Notes under the pieces: generated by a model
What the model was told of the DNA's origin: nothing
Seen by the model: only the letters and a program-made list of their open reading frames with translations
The model's database searches: none
Part shown: positions 1-7,679 of the stretch, piece after piece
Numbering within the stretch: the first letter of the stretch is position 1
Layout of the letters: every line of letters starts with the position of its first letter
Made by a program: the position numbers and the translations under genes
Assembly: GCA_938039345.1 (NCBI GenBank)
Contig: CALHVB010000082.1
Location: 1-13,077 of the forward strand
DNA length: 13,077 nt
Source: an uncultured Sediminicola sp.
Lineage (GTDB): Bacteria; Bacteroidota; Bacteroidia; Flavobacteriales; Flavobacteriaceae
Direction: 5' to 3'

Positions 1-1071
1 TATAGCCACAACATTTCTAACGTTTAGAGTTTGTTGACTTCTATTAGTTACCCAAACTTCTAATCTTGTAATTTGTACTTGACTTTGTATGTATGGATAT
101 TTTTCTAATGCCTTATCATAATTATCTCTAAAGTATTGCGATAAGAAAAAGTGTTTATCCTCATCATAATCTAGCGCTGTTAAAGAATACTCGTTTACAG
201 TTCCTCCGCCTTGCGCTACAACTGTATTTTGTTGTGACTTTTGATCAGCAAAAACTGCCGTTACTGTTGTTTTCCCAAATTGCAATTGTGTTTTAAATCC
301 AAATAAACTTTGAGCTCCTTGTATTAAAGAGCTGTTTAAAGGCATACTAACATTTCCTATTTCTATTTTTTGAAGTATATCGTCTTCTGTTGGAGCATAG
401 TCTAATTTTACTAAATTCTGAAAATCAAAAGTAGCCTCGGTATCATAATTAGCGGTTACTTGCAAACGTTCTCCCACTTTACCCAGCATACTTAAACTAA
501 TACGCTGATCAAAATCAAAAGAAGGGATAAAACCCCTATTTCTAGGTGATAATGCTGGGTTGTCATTTTTATTTAAAATAACCCCTAAATCCATAGCCAC
601 CGAACCTTGTGGTATCACCTCTATAGTATTACCTCCAAATATTGATTCGAAAAAATCATTATTAACATAAAAATTAGGTAATAGATTTTTTCTAGCTTCT
701 TCACTACCGTCTTTTTTTCCAGAAAAAGCATCAATCTTTTCTTTGAAGTAGGATTTCATTCCTTCTTCTCTTACTAATTTGTAGTATTGTTTAGGTGTTA
801 ATATAATAGGATAACTAACATCAAATTCTCCTACCGTTTCTGTATAAATGTAATAATCTAAATTAGGGTCATAGGTATATTTAGAAACAATACTATCAGG
901 ATTCCCTAATTTTAATTTCCCTAAAGCAACACCTGTTTTTACAGAATCTATTTCTTGTTCGTTTTCATTAGTATTTTGAGCATAGGAAGTTTCTGTAGCC
1001 CCAAAAAAAACAACTAATACAATGGTTGCCTTAAATAATAATTTAAGATATAATTTTGCCCTTTTTTTCAA
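1..1071 (-). CDS. sprA: Cell-surface protein SprA, T9SS translocon barrel (5' part, truncated by window edge)
   Basis: SprA forms the very large outer-membrane beta-barrel through which the type IX secretion system exports proteins, and it is needed for gliding in Flavobacterium. Only the first 357 codons lie in the window; the family is usually about 2,400 residues. The frame is open from the ruvA stop to the left edge and contains no ATG before codon ~100. The only sensible start is TTG at 1069-1071, three bases after the ruvA stop. It gives a basic N-terminus (KKRAK), a hydrophobic stretch at about residues 15-25 and a likely cleavage after Ala31 (SYA|Q), a textbook signal peptide. Residues 239-258 (GNVSMPLNSSLIQGAQSLFG) and the following QLQFGKTTVTAVFADQKSQ are strongly typical of SprA. 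The close spacing suggests co-transcription with ruvA and maeB. Family identity is very secure; the TTG start is an inference from the signal peptide and the absence of alternatives. Confidence 0.93.
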   Translation of the reverse strand, partial: MKKRAKLYLKLLFKATIVLVVFFGATETSYAQNTNENEQEIDSVKTGVALGKLKLGNPDSIVSKYTYDPNLDYYIYTETVGEFDVSYPIILTPKQYYKLVREEGMKSYFKEKIDAFSGKKDGSEEARKNLLPNFYVNNDFFESIFGGNTIEVIPQGSVAMDLGVILNKNDNPALSPRNRGFIPSFDFDQRISLSMLGKVGERLQVTANYDTEATFDFQNLVKLDYAPTEDDILQKIEIGNVSMPLNSSLIQGAQSLFGFKTQLQFGKTTVTAVFADQKSQQNTVVAQGGGTVNEYSLTALDYDEDKHFFLSQYFRDNYDKALEKYPYIQSQVQITRLEVWVTNRSQQTLNVRNVVAI

Positions 1072-1074
1072 ACT

Positions 1075-1656
1075 TTACAAATTTTTAAGCGAACGTTTTA
1101 TGATATCCTCTACGCTTAGTGTGGAGTCCTCGCTTAATACTTTGTCTACAATTTTTTCTGATTGTTTACGAACAAATCCGAGAACCTCTAATGCAGATAA
1201 CGCTTCTTCTTTGTTTGTATTGTTTGAAGTAACAGAAACTTCATCAATATCATATATTTTTAAAATTTTATCTTTTAAATCTAAAATTACTCTTTGCGCC
1301 GTTTTTGCTCCAATTCCTTTAATTGCCTGGATTGCCGCTACGTTTTCTGAAGCAATTGCATCTCTTACTTGCAAAGGAGATAAAGAAGATAACATTGTTC
1401 TTGCTGTACTAGCTCCAATACCCGATACAGACAACAATAATCTAAAGATTTCTCGCTCAGATTTTTCAAAAAAACCAAAAAGTGTATGCGAATCTTCTTT
1501 TACTTGCAAGTGAGTAAATAATTGAATGCTTTCAGAATCGTTAATTTTAGAAAATGTATGCAATGATATATTAGCAAAGTAACCAACTCCTGCACATTCT
1601 ATAACAACATAAGTCGGATTTTTTTCTACTAATTTTCCTTTTAAATGGGTAATCAT
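1075..1656 (-). CDS. ruvA: Holliday junction branch migration protein RuvA
   Basis: RuvA is the DNA-binding subunit of the RuvAB complex. It tetramerises on Holliday junctions and loads the RuvB motor during recombinational repair in the cytoplasm. The 193-residue protein has the normal family length and architecture. An OB-fold occupies about residues 1-64 (start MITHLKGKL). Two helix-hairpin-helix motifs follow, SVSGIGASTA at 76-85 and IKGIGAKTAQR at 112-122. A linker of low conservation leads to the small C-terminal RuvB-contacting domain at about 148-193 (EALSALEVLGF). The gene lies 32 bp behind maeB and 3 bp ahead of the TTG start of sprA, in the same direction, which points to one transcript. 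Its partner ruvB is in the same window and orientation about 6 kb upstream rather than adjacent. Confidence 0.97.
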   Translation of the reverse strand: MITHLKGKLVEKNPTYVVIECAGVGYFANISLHTFSKINDSESIQLFTHLQVKEDSHTLFGFFEKSEREIFRLLLSVSGIGASTARTMLSSLSPLQVRDAIASENVAAIQAIKGIGAKTAQRVILDLKDKILKIYDIDEVSVTSNNTNKEEALSALEVLGFVRKQSEKIVDKVLSEDSTLSVEDIIKRSLKNL

Positions 1657-1688
1657 GGTTTCTTAATTTAAGGGGGATTAAAACAACA

Positions 1689-3962
1689 TTACTCTTTCTC
1701 TCTTTCTTGTGCATCTATAACGGCAACAGCAGTCATATTTACCATTTCATCTACACTTGCTCCTAATTGTAATATATGTACTGGTTTACGTAAACCCATC
1801 ATAATAGGCCCTATAGAATCTGCCTTGTGCAATTCTTTTAAGAGCTTATAAGTTATGTTTGCCGATTCTAAATTTGGAAACACCAATGTATTCACATTTT
1901 TCCCTGCTAATTTAGAAAAAGAGAACTTCTGCTCTCTTAATTCTTTGTTCAATGCAAAATCCATTTGTATTTCTCCATCAACAATTAACTCAGGATTAGC
2001 TTTATGTAATAGTTTAACAGCATCTCTTACTTTTGCCGCATTCGGGTGAATAGACGAGCCAAAATTTGCATAAGATAACATTGCCACAACAGGATTAAAA
2101 CCAAAGGTTTCTGCTAAACCTGCTGTCATTTGAGCGGTTTCTGCCATCTCAATAGCACTAGGATCTATGTTTAAAGATGTATCTGCTAAAAACAAAGGCC
2201 CTCGGTCTGTAATCATAATATTTACAGTGGCAACTTTCTTTACATTGGTATCTTTCCCTATTACTTCAAATACTGGTTTTACCACAGTTGGATATGCTCT
2301 CGAATATCCAGAAATCATTCCATCTGCATCTCCTTCAGAAACCATCATAGCTGCATAATAATTACGCTCGCGCATTTTAGTTTCTGATTGATATAATGTT
2401 ACGCCACTACGCTGCCTGTTTTCCCAATATTTAAATGCATATTGCTTTCGCTTTTCTAACGACGCTTCTATTTTAGGATTTACAATCTGCACCTCAGCAT
2501 CAAACTCTAACTGCTTTTTAAGTTCTAATATTGTTGCTTCATCTCCTAATAAAATAGGCTCTGCAATACCTTCTTCGTGTACAATTTGTGCCGCTTTTAA
2601 AACATCTATATGTTCAGCCTCTGCAAAAACAATTTTCTTTGGATTTACCTTTGCTCTATCATGCAATAAGCGAACTACTTTATTATCATTTCCTAGACGT
2701 TGTAACAACTCATCTTCATATGCTTGCCAATCTTTAATAGGCTCTTGAGCTACACCACTTTCTATTGCTGCCTTTGCTACTGCTATTGGCACAGTGGCTA
2801 TTAACCTTGGATCAAATGGTTTGGGAATAATATAATCCGTACCAAATGTTAGTTTTGTTTTTCCGTATGCAATATTTACTTGCTCTGGTACCGGTTCTTT
2901 AGCTAACGCTGCTAAAGATTTTACCGCTGCCTTTTTCATGGCTTCATTTATTGCTGTAGCTCTTACATCTAAGGCCCCTCTAAAAATAAACGGAAATCCT
3001 AATACATTATTTACCTGATTAGGATGATCAGATCTTCCCGTTGCCATAATAATATCTTCACGCGTATCTATCGCTAACTGATATTGAATTTCTGGGTTTG
3101 GATTTGCCATAGCAAAAACAATAGGTTTTTTAGCCATAGCAAGTAACATTTCTGGTGTTACTACATCTGCAATAGACAAGCCTACAAAAACATCTGCATT
3201 TTGCATAGCCTCTTCTAAAGTATCTATTTTCCTGTCTGTTGCAAATTCTAATTTTTCTTTTGTTAGATTTTCACGGTCTTTACGGATAACACCTTTACTA
3301 TCTACCATTACAATATTTTCGTCTTTTGCTCCAAAAGACTTATACAATCTTGTACAGGATACTGCTGCCGCTCCCGCTCCGTTAACAACAATTTTTACTT
3401 CTTCTATTTTTTTATGAGTTATTTCTAACGCATTTAATAATGCTGCCGCAGATATAATTGCTGTACCATGCTGATCATCGTGCATTACAGGTATATCTAA
3501 CTCTTCTTTTAAACGCTTTTCTATTTCAAAAGCTTCAGGAGCTTTTATATCTTCTAGATTTATACCTCCAAAAGTAGGTGCTATATTTTTTACCGTTTGT
3601 ATAAACTCATCAACATTCTCCGTATCAACCTCGATATCAAAAACATCTATATCTGCAAATATTTTAAACAACAAGCCTTTTCCTTCCATTACAGGTTTAG
3701 AAGCTTCTGGTCCTATATTCCCTAAACCCAATACTGCCGTACCATTAGAGATAACAGCTACTAAATTACCTTTGGCTGTATACTTATAAGCATTATTTTT
3801 ATCTTTTTCTATTTCTAAACAAGGTTCTGCTACTCCTGGCGAATATGCTAATGCCAAATCTCTTTGGGTAGCATATGGTTTTGTTGGAACTACTTTTATC
3901 TTTCCTGGTTTCGGTTTAGCATGATAGACTAAGGCTTCTCGTCTATTTCTTTGTTTACTCAT
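1689..3962 (-). CDS. maeB: NADP-dependent malic enzyme with C-terminal phosphotransacetylase-like domain
   Basis: This enzyme oxidatively decarboxylates malate to pyruvate while reducing NADP, supplying NADPH and linking the TCA cycle to pyruvate. The 757-residue length is that of the MaeB hybrid class. The malic-enzyme N-terminal domain (about 1-160) carries the active-site Tyr40 in LAYSPGVAEPC, Lys95 in EGKG, the metal-site acidic pair E137-D138, and DDQHGTA at 162-168. The nucleotide-binding fold has the GxGxxA loop at 195-200 (NGAGAAA). Residues from about 430 to the end form the phosphotransacetylase-like domain, usually regulatory (acetyl-CoA responsive) rather than catalytic. NADP preference is inferred from the family, not from a residue I can prove. 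Upstream, TAGCTTTA (3977-3984 on the minus strand) differs at one position from the Bacteroidota -7 box, and an inverted repeat lies just beyond it, so transcription may start here and continue into ruvA and sprA. Confidence 0.96.
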   Translation of the reverse strand: MSKQRNRREALVYHAKPKPGKIKVVPTKPYATQRDLALAYSPGVAEPCLEIEKDKNNAYKYTAKGNLVAVISNGTAVLGLGNIGPEASKPVMEGKGLLFKIFADIDVFDIEVDTENVDEFIQTVKNIAPTFGGINLEDIKAPEAFEIEKRLKEELDIPVMHDDQHGTAIISAAALLNALEITHKKIEEVKIVVNGAGAAAVSCTRLYKSFGAKDENIVMVDSKGVIRKDRENLTKEKLEFATDRKIDTLEEAMQNADVFVGLSIADVVTPEMLLAMAKKPIVFAMANPNPEIQYQLAIDTREDIIMATGRSDHPNQVNNVLGFPFIFRGALDVRATAINEAMKKAAVKSLAALAKEPVPEQVNIAYGKTKLTFGTDYIIPKPFDPRLIATVPIAVAKAAIESGVAQEPIKDWQAYEDELLQRLGNDNKVVRLLHDRAKVNPKKIVFAEAEHIDVLKAAQIVHEEGIAEPILLGDEATILELKKQLEFDAEVQIVNPKIEASLEKRKQYAFKYWENRQRSGVTLYQSETKMRERNYYAAMMVSEGDADGMISGYSRAYPTVVKPVFEVIGKDTNVKKVATVNIMITDRGPLFLADTSLNIDPSAIEMAETAQMTAGLAETFGFNPVVAMLSYANFGSSIHPNAAKVRDAVKLLHKANPELIVDGEIQMDFALNKELREQKFSFSKLAGKNVNTLVFPNLESANITYKLLKELHKADSIGPIMMGLRKPVHILQLGASVDEMVNMTAVAVIDAQEREKE

Positions 3963-3991
3963 AGTACAATGTTTAGTAAAGCTAATTTAAG

Positions 3992-4013
3992 AGTATTCTT
4001 TTTATTGAATACT
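3992..4013. repeat. Inverted repeat between queG and maeB
   Basis: The arms AGTATTC (3992-3998) and GAATACT (4007-4013) are perfect 7-bp complements around an 8-base loop. The element sits about 30 bp upstream of the maeB start and about 40 bp after the queG stop. No T-run follows it on the minus strand, so it is not a standard intrinsic terminator. It could be a weak queG terminator, an operator for maeB, or chance in AT-rich DNA. Confidence 0.35.
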
Positions 4014-4054
4014 TATTGAGGTAAGAATATTTAATTTAATTATTCTAAACTGTA

Positions 4055-4975
4055 TTATTTAAGAAAATCTATATTTCTTTTTAAGCCCGAAAATTTTGTT
4101 CTTTTAACTGCTGATTTCTGAAACACTTTTCTAAATACATCCTCGGTAATTTCTTCCCAATCTTTCTTTGTCATTTCTAATAATTCTGGATGCGGGTTAA
4201 ATAATGGTTCCTGGTGTGGTTTAGAAAACTTATTCCACGGACACACATCCTGACACACATCGCAACCAAACATCCAATCGTTAAATTTTCCTTGAAACTC
4301 ATTCGGAATTTCATTCTTTAATTCAATGGTAAAATAAGAAATACATTTACTTCCATCTACTATATACGGTGCGGTAATAGCTTCTGTAGGGCATGCATCT
4401 ATACACGCAGTACATGTGCCACAATGATCCGTTACTGGTGTATCGTATTCTAAATCTAAATCTATAATAAGCTCTGCTATAAAATAAAAAGAACCTACCT
4501 GTTGCGTTAACAAATTACTGTGTTTCCCGATCCAACCTAAACCACTTTTAGCAGCCCAAGCCTTATCTAAAACCGGAGCAGAATCTACAAAAGCTCTACC
4601 ACCAACTTCCCCTATTTCTTCGGATATAAATTCTTGTAATGCTTTTAATTTAGATTTGATAACATGATGATAATCGTGTCCGTAAGCATATTTAGAAATC
4701 TTATACGTATTGTCTCCTTGCTCCTCTTCTGGATAATAGTTTAACAATAACGAAACTACCGATTTTGCTCCATCTACCAATAATGTAGGGTCTAAACGTT
4801 TATCAAAATGGTTTTCCATATACTGCATTTCTCCATGCATATTATTCTTAAGCCATTTTTCTAACCTTGGTGCTTCTTCTTCTAAAAAGCCTGCTTTAGA
4901 AATACCGCAAGACAAAAAGCCAAGACGTTTTGCCTCTTCTTTTATCTTTCTAGTATGTTCTCCTTTTGTGCTCAT
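4055..4975 (-). CDS. queG: Epoxyqueuosine reductase QueG
   Basis: QueG catalyses the last step of queuosine biosynthesis, reducing epoxyqueuosine to queuosine in the anticodon wobble position of Asn, Asp, His and Tyr tRNAs. It uses cobalamin and two [4Fe-4S] clusters. In the 306-residue form, the substrate/cobalamin part includes [20 protein letters not shown] (130-149), with Asp131 the probable equivalent of the catalytic Asp of characterised QueG. A ferredoxin-like part follows, with Cys185, 188, 191 and 195 ([11 protein letters not shown]) and the second set Cys238, 241 and 245 ([10 protein letters not shown]), plus Cys211. I chose ATG at 4973-4975, which gives [21 protein letters not shown] longer form would need GTG at 4991-4993 and would add only six residues (MYFYNR). 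The gene is divergent from the secreted esterase and 92 bp upstream of maeB. Confidence 0.95.
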   Translation of the reverse strand: MSTKGEHTRKIKEEAKRLGFLSCGISKAGFLEEEAPRLEKWLKNNMHGEMQYMENHFDKRLDPTLLVDGAKSVVSLLLNYYPEEEQGDNTYKISKYAYGHDYHHVIKSKLKALQEFISEEIGEVGGRAFVDSAPVLDKAWAAKSGLGWIGKHSNLLTQQVGSFYFIAELIIDLDLEYDTPVTDHCGTCTACIDACPTEAITAPYIVDGSKCISYFTIELKNEIPNEFQGKFNDWMFGCDVCQDVCPWNKFSKPHQEPLFNPHPELLEMTKKDWEEITEDVFRKVFQKSAVKRTKFSGLKRNIDFLK

Positions 4976-5146
4976 TCGGTTGTAAAAATACACAAGTACC
5001 CAATACTAGCGTCATATTTTTTCTAGAAAACAATCCATAACTGTAATAAGCATTTATTATTTTAACATACTGCTTTGTAACAATTTTTAAAAAAAGTAGT
5101 CCTATAGAAAAAACATCAATCAAAAAAAACAATAATCATATCATTT
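4976..5146. promoter_or_regulatory. Divergent intergenic region between queG and the esterase gene
   Basis: These 171 bases separate two divergently read starts, so promoters for both must lie here or very close. I found no exact TAnnTTTG box on either strand. The nearest is TACTTGTG upstream of queG on the minus strand, with one mismatch. The last 60 bases before the esterase are A-rich, as is common ahead of highly translated Bacteroidota genes. No further open reading frame is convincing here. Confidence 0.4.
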
Positions 5147-6274
5147 ATGTCACACACTAAAACCAATTACTTCTCTACATTTTTATGTTTGATTATAATT
5201 TCTCTTTTTAGCAATGCGCAAGAAAAAACAACAACTAAACCTTGCAATGAAATTTTTAATACGGGGCATAAAATTGAAACTTTAGATTCAAAAATCAACA
5301 ATAAAAGCTACAAGTTATTTGTTAATTTACCTGACGGATACAAGCCCGAAGAAAACAAAAAATATCCTGTTATTTATATTTTAGACGGACAATGGGATTT
5401 CGCTACTGCAGTAGCCGCATATAGCACTAGTCAATATGATGGATTACTTCCTAAGGCTTTTATTATTGGGATATCTTATGCAGGTAAAGACCCAAATTAT
5501 ACGAATTTGCGAGCAAATGACATGACACCTACCAAGCTACCACAAATAACGGATAGTGGAGATGCTAAACTATTTACAGAAGTATTACGCAACGAAATTA
5601 TTCCGTTTATAGATAAAGGATATAAAACAACTAGTACAAACAGAACACTTGCAGGGAATTCTTTTGGTGGTTTATATACTCACTATGCCTTATTTAATGC
5701 CTCAGATTTATTCCAAAATTATATTATATGTAATCCTTCTTTATGGTATGATAATGAATTGGCTTTTTCCTATGAAAATGAATACTATAAAAACAACAAA
5801 ACTTTAAATGCAAATGTCACCTTAGTTTGGGGTTCATTAGACGATGTAAAAAGACATGAAAAAATGGCAAACCAAATTAAATCTCATAATTACAAAGGGC
5901 TAAATTTTCGTTCTTTTATTGAAGAAGGTTTTGGCCATAACGGTGCAAAGCCCGGAGGTTATGCCAAAGGTTTTTTACATAGCTTTAAAATAAAAGGAAT
6001 TAGCATTCCAGAAAAAGAGCTTAAAAAATATATTGGCAATTACGAATTAGCGACTGGGCAAGAGATTTCATTAATTATACATGAAGGGCATTTAGCGATT
6101 AAAGAATTTCAGGGACAAACCAATATCCCTATTTACACTATCGCTAAAGATAAATTTTCTTTATTAGGAACTTACAGAACCTTTGAGTTTAATAAAGATG
6201 AAAACGGACAGGTAACTAGCTTAACAGTTGAACCTAATACTGATTACATTGTTACATTAAAAAAAATAAAATAG
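5147..6274 (+). CDS. Secreted alpha/beta-hydrolase esterase (Fes/IroE-like, esterase D family)
   Basis: This is a predicted exported hydrolase of the putative esterase family (PF00756 type), which includes siderophore esterases, S-formylglutathione hydrolase and acyl-ester hydrolases. The substrate cannot be told from sequence. The signal peptide has a hydrophobic stretch at about residues 9-22 and a likely cleavage after Ala24 (SNA|Q), implying periplasmic or outer location. The nucleophile elbow GNSFGG puts Ser172 as nucleophile. WGSLDD (228-233) probably supplies the acid, and GFGHNG supplies His264. Strand motifs KYPVIYILDGQWDF (72-85) and AFIIGISY (104-111) match the fold. After about residue 288 comes an extra domain (LKKYIGNYEL...) resembling the lipocalin-like tails seen on secreted beta-lactamase/esterase proteins of Bacteroidota. 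The gene stands alone, divergent from queG and convergent with the P450. Siderophore hydrolysis is possible, but no uptake genes are nearby. Confidence 0.85.
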   Translation: MSHTKTNYFSTFLCLIIISLFSNAQEKTTTKPCNEIFNTGHKIETLDSKINNKSYKLFVNLPDGYKPEENKKYPVIYILDGQWDFATAVAAYSTSQYDGLLPKAFIIGISYAGKDPNYTNLRANDMTPTKLPQITDSGDAKLFTEVLRNEIIPFIDKGYKTTSTNRTLAGNSFGGLYTHYALFNASDLFQNYIICNPSLWYDNELAFSYENEYYKNNKTLNANVTLVWGSLDDVKRHEKMANQIKSHNYKGLNFRSFIEEGFGHNGAKPGGYAKGFLHSFKIKGISIPEKELKKYIGNYELATGQEISLIIHEGHLAIKEFQGQTNIPIYTIAKDKFSLLGTYRTFEFNKDENGQVTSLTVEPNTDYIVTLKKIK

Positions 6275-6294
6275 TTACGTTAGATTGTTAGATG

Positions 6295-6331
6295 AGTACA
6301 TTGAGAGTTTAAAAATTCTCAGTGTACTTTT
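6295..6331 (+). terminator. Hairpin terminator after the esterase, shared with the convergent P450
   Basis: Arms AGTACATTGAGA (6295-6306) and TCTCAGTGTACT (6317-6328) form a 12-bp stem with one G-U pair and a 10-base AT-rich loop, followed by TTTT. It sits in the 59-bp gap between the two convergent stop codons, ending just before the P450 stop, so it may stop both transcripts. The T-run is only clear on the plus strand. Confidence 0.75.
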
Positions 6332-6333
6332 CA

Positions 6334-7665
6334 TTAACTAATTCTTTCCTTAAAAGTTAATGGAACACGCTCTGGTTTTAAAGATATTAACGGATCTAAC
6401 TCCACCGTATTTAACACTGTTGTAAGCTTATATTTCTTTACTATTTCTGCTATCGTTAAAATCATTTCGCTCATCGCAAAATTATTCCCTACACACATTC
6501 TAGGTCCTGCTCCAAAAGGATAATAAAAATTAGCATAGTCTTTTTTATTTTCAGGATTAAAACGATCTGGGTTAAACACTTCTGGTTCTTCCCAAAAATC
6601 TGTATGCCTATGTAATTCGTAAATAGACATTAATATCATTGTTTTTTCTGGAATTGTATTTCCTTTAAAACTATCCTCGTTTATAGCCTCTCTATCTATA
6701 ATATAAGCCGGTGGATACAAACGCATTGCTTCTTCTACACATTGTTTTACATACTGTAAATTACCAATACCCTGTAATATATCTTCATCATTAAAGTCTA
6801 CTGAAACAACCTCATTATAGATTCTTTCTTGTACTTCTGAATGCTTTGTAATTAAAAACAAAGCAAAACTTAATGCGTTGGCTGTTGTTTCATGACCTGC
6901 TGCAAAAAGTATCATTACCTCATCTATTAATTGCTGTTGTGGCATAGCAGTCCCATCTTCATAACGAGCTTGCAAAAGCATATCTAACAAATCGTCTTTT
7001 TCTACTCCAGATGTTTTTCTTTCATTAATAAGCTCTCCTAATAAATCTTGCGCTTCTTTTGTTAAGCCCAAATGCTTTTTTATTTTTCCACTAAAATGAA
7101 ACCACCATCTTAAATATGGCTGCCTCATTTCTTTAATTAACATTCTTTGATTAATCTCGGTGATAAACTTTAATTTATCCATCCGCTTACGAATATCACC
7201 ATTACTAAATAATGATTTTGCAACTACTTGGAAAGCCAAATCTCCCATTAAAGGGAACACATCTGTTGTTTTATTAGGCTCTATACTTTCTAACTCAAAT
7301 ACAATAGCCTCCCTTACAGAAATCATTAAATTTTGTAATTTCTTTTTATGAAAAGCGGGTTGCACCATTCTCCTATGTGTACGCCAATGAGCACCATTAG
7401 AAGTTAAAATTCCGTGTCCTATGTATTTGGCTAAATCTACTGTTTGTACAGACGATTTCTGATAATTTTTATGACCCGTTTGTAGAATATGTTTTATAAA
7501 CTCTGGATTTTTAGTAAAAACAAGGCGCTCCTTTTTACTCACAACAATCTCAAAAGTATCCCCTAATTCCTGAAATTTTTCTCTATGAAAAGGCAATGGA
7601 TTTTTTAAAATACGCTTACCATTTTTATAAACTTCAAACCTATTAATCGAAGGGATATTCTTCAT
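6334..7665 (-). CDS. Cytochrome P450
   Basis: This is a haem-thiolate monooxygenase of unknown substrate. All the diagnostic P450 elements are present in the 443 residues. These are the I-helix oxygen-activation motif AAGHETT (255-261), the K-helix ExxR pair E312/R315 in EEAMRLYPPAY, the PERF-like segment NPDRFNP (365-371), and the haem-binding loop FGAGPRMCVG (384-393) with axial Cys391. WRTHRRMVQPAFH (94-106) is the usual C-helix haem-propionate region. There is no signal peptide or N-terminal membrane anchor, so it is probably soluble and cytoplasmic. There is no fused reductase, and I see no ferredoxin or ferredoxin-reductase gene in the window, so its electron donor must be elsewhere. 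It begins 14 bp after the ruvB stop in the same direction and is likely co-transcribed with it. The pattern resembles the fatty-acid hydroxylase-like P450 group, but the substrate is an open question. Confidence 0.95.
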   Translation of the reverse strand: MKNIPSINRFEVYKNGKRILKNPLPFHREKFQELGDTFEIVVSKKERLVFTKNPEFIKHILQTGHKNYQKSSVQTVDLAKYIGHGILTSNGAHWRTHRRMVQPAFHKKKLQNLMISVREAIVFELESIEPNKTTDVFPLMGDLAFQVVAKSLFSNGDIRKRMDKLKFITEINQRMLIKEMRQPYLRWWFHFSGKIKKHLGLTKEAQDLLGELINERKTSGVEKDDLLDMLLQARYEDGTAMPQQQLIDEVMILFAAGHETTANALSFALFLITKHSEVQERIYNEVVSVDFNDEDILQGIGNLQYVKQCVEEAMRLYPPAYIIDREAINEDSFKGNTIPEKTMILMSIYELHRHTDFWEEPEVFNPDRFNPENKKDYANFYYPFGAGPRMCVGNNFAMSEMILTIAEIVKKYKLTTVLNTVELDPLISLKPERVPLTFKERIS

Positions 7666-7679
7666 TCACAAAAACTATT

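Noticed and set aside
1022..1513. 163-codon plus-strand open frame opposite ruvA
   Set aside because: It lies entirely antisense to the well-supported ruvA gene and the sprA start. Its translation shows no recognisable motif, only composition expected from the opposite strand.
4976..4993. GTG start extending queG by six residues
   Set aside because: The internal ATG at 4975 matches the family N-terminus as I know it, and the added MYFYNR has no family support.
4950..5132. 60-codon minus-strand open frame upstream of queG
   Set aside because: It overlaps the queG start and the divergent promoter region. Its hydrophobic residues come from AT-rich DNA, and it has no clear start context.
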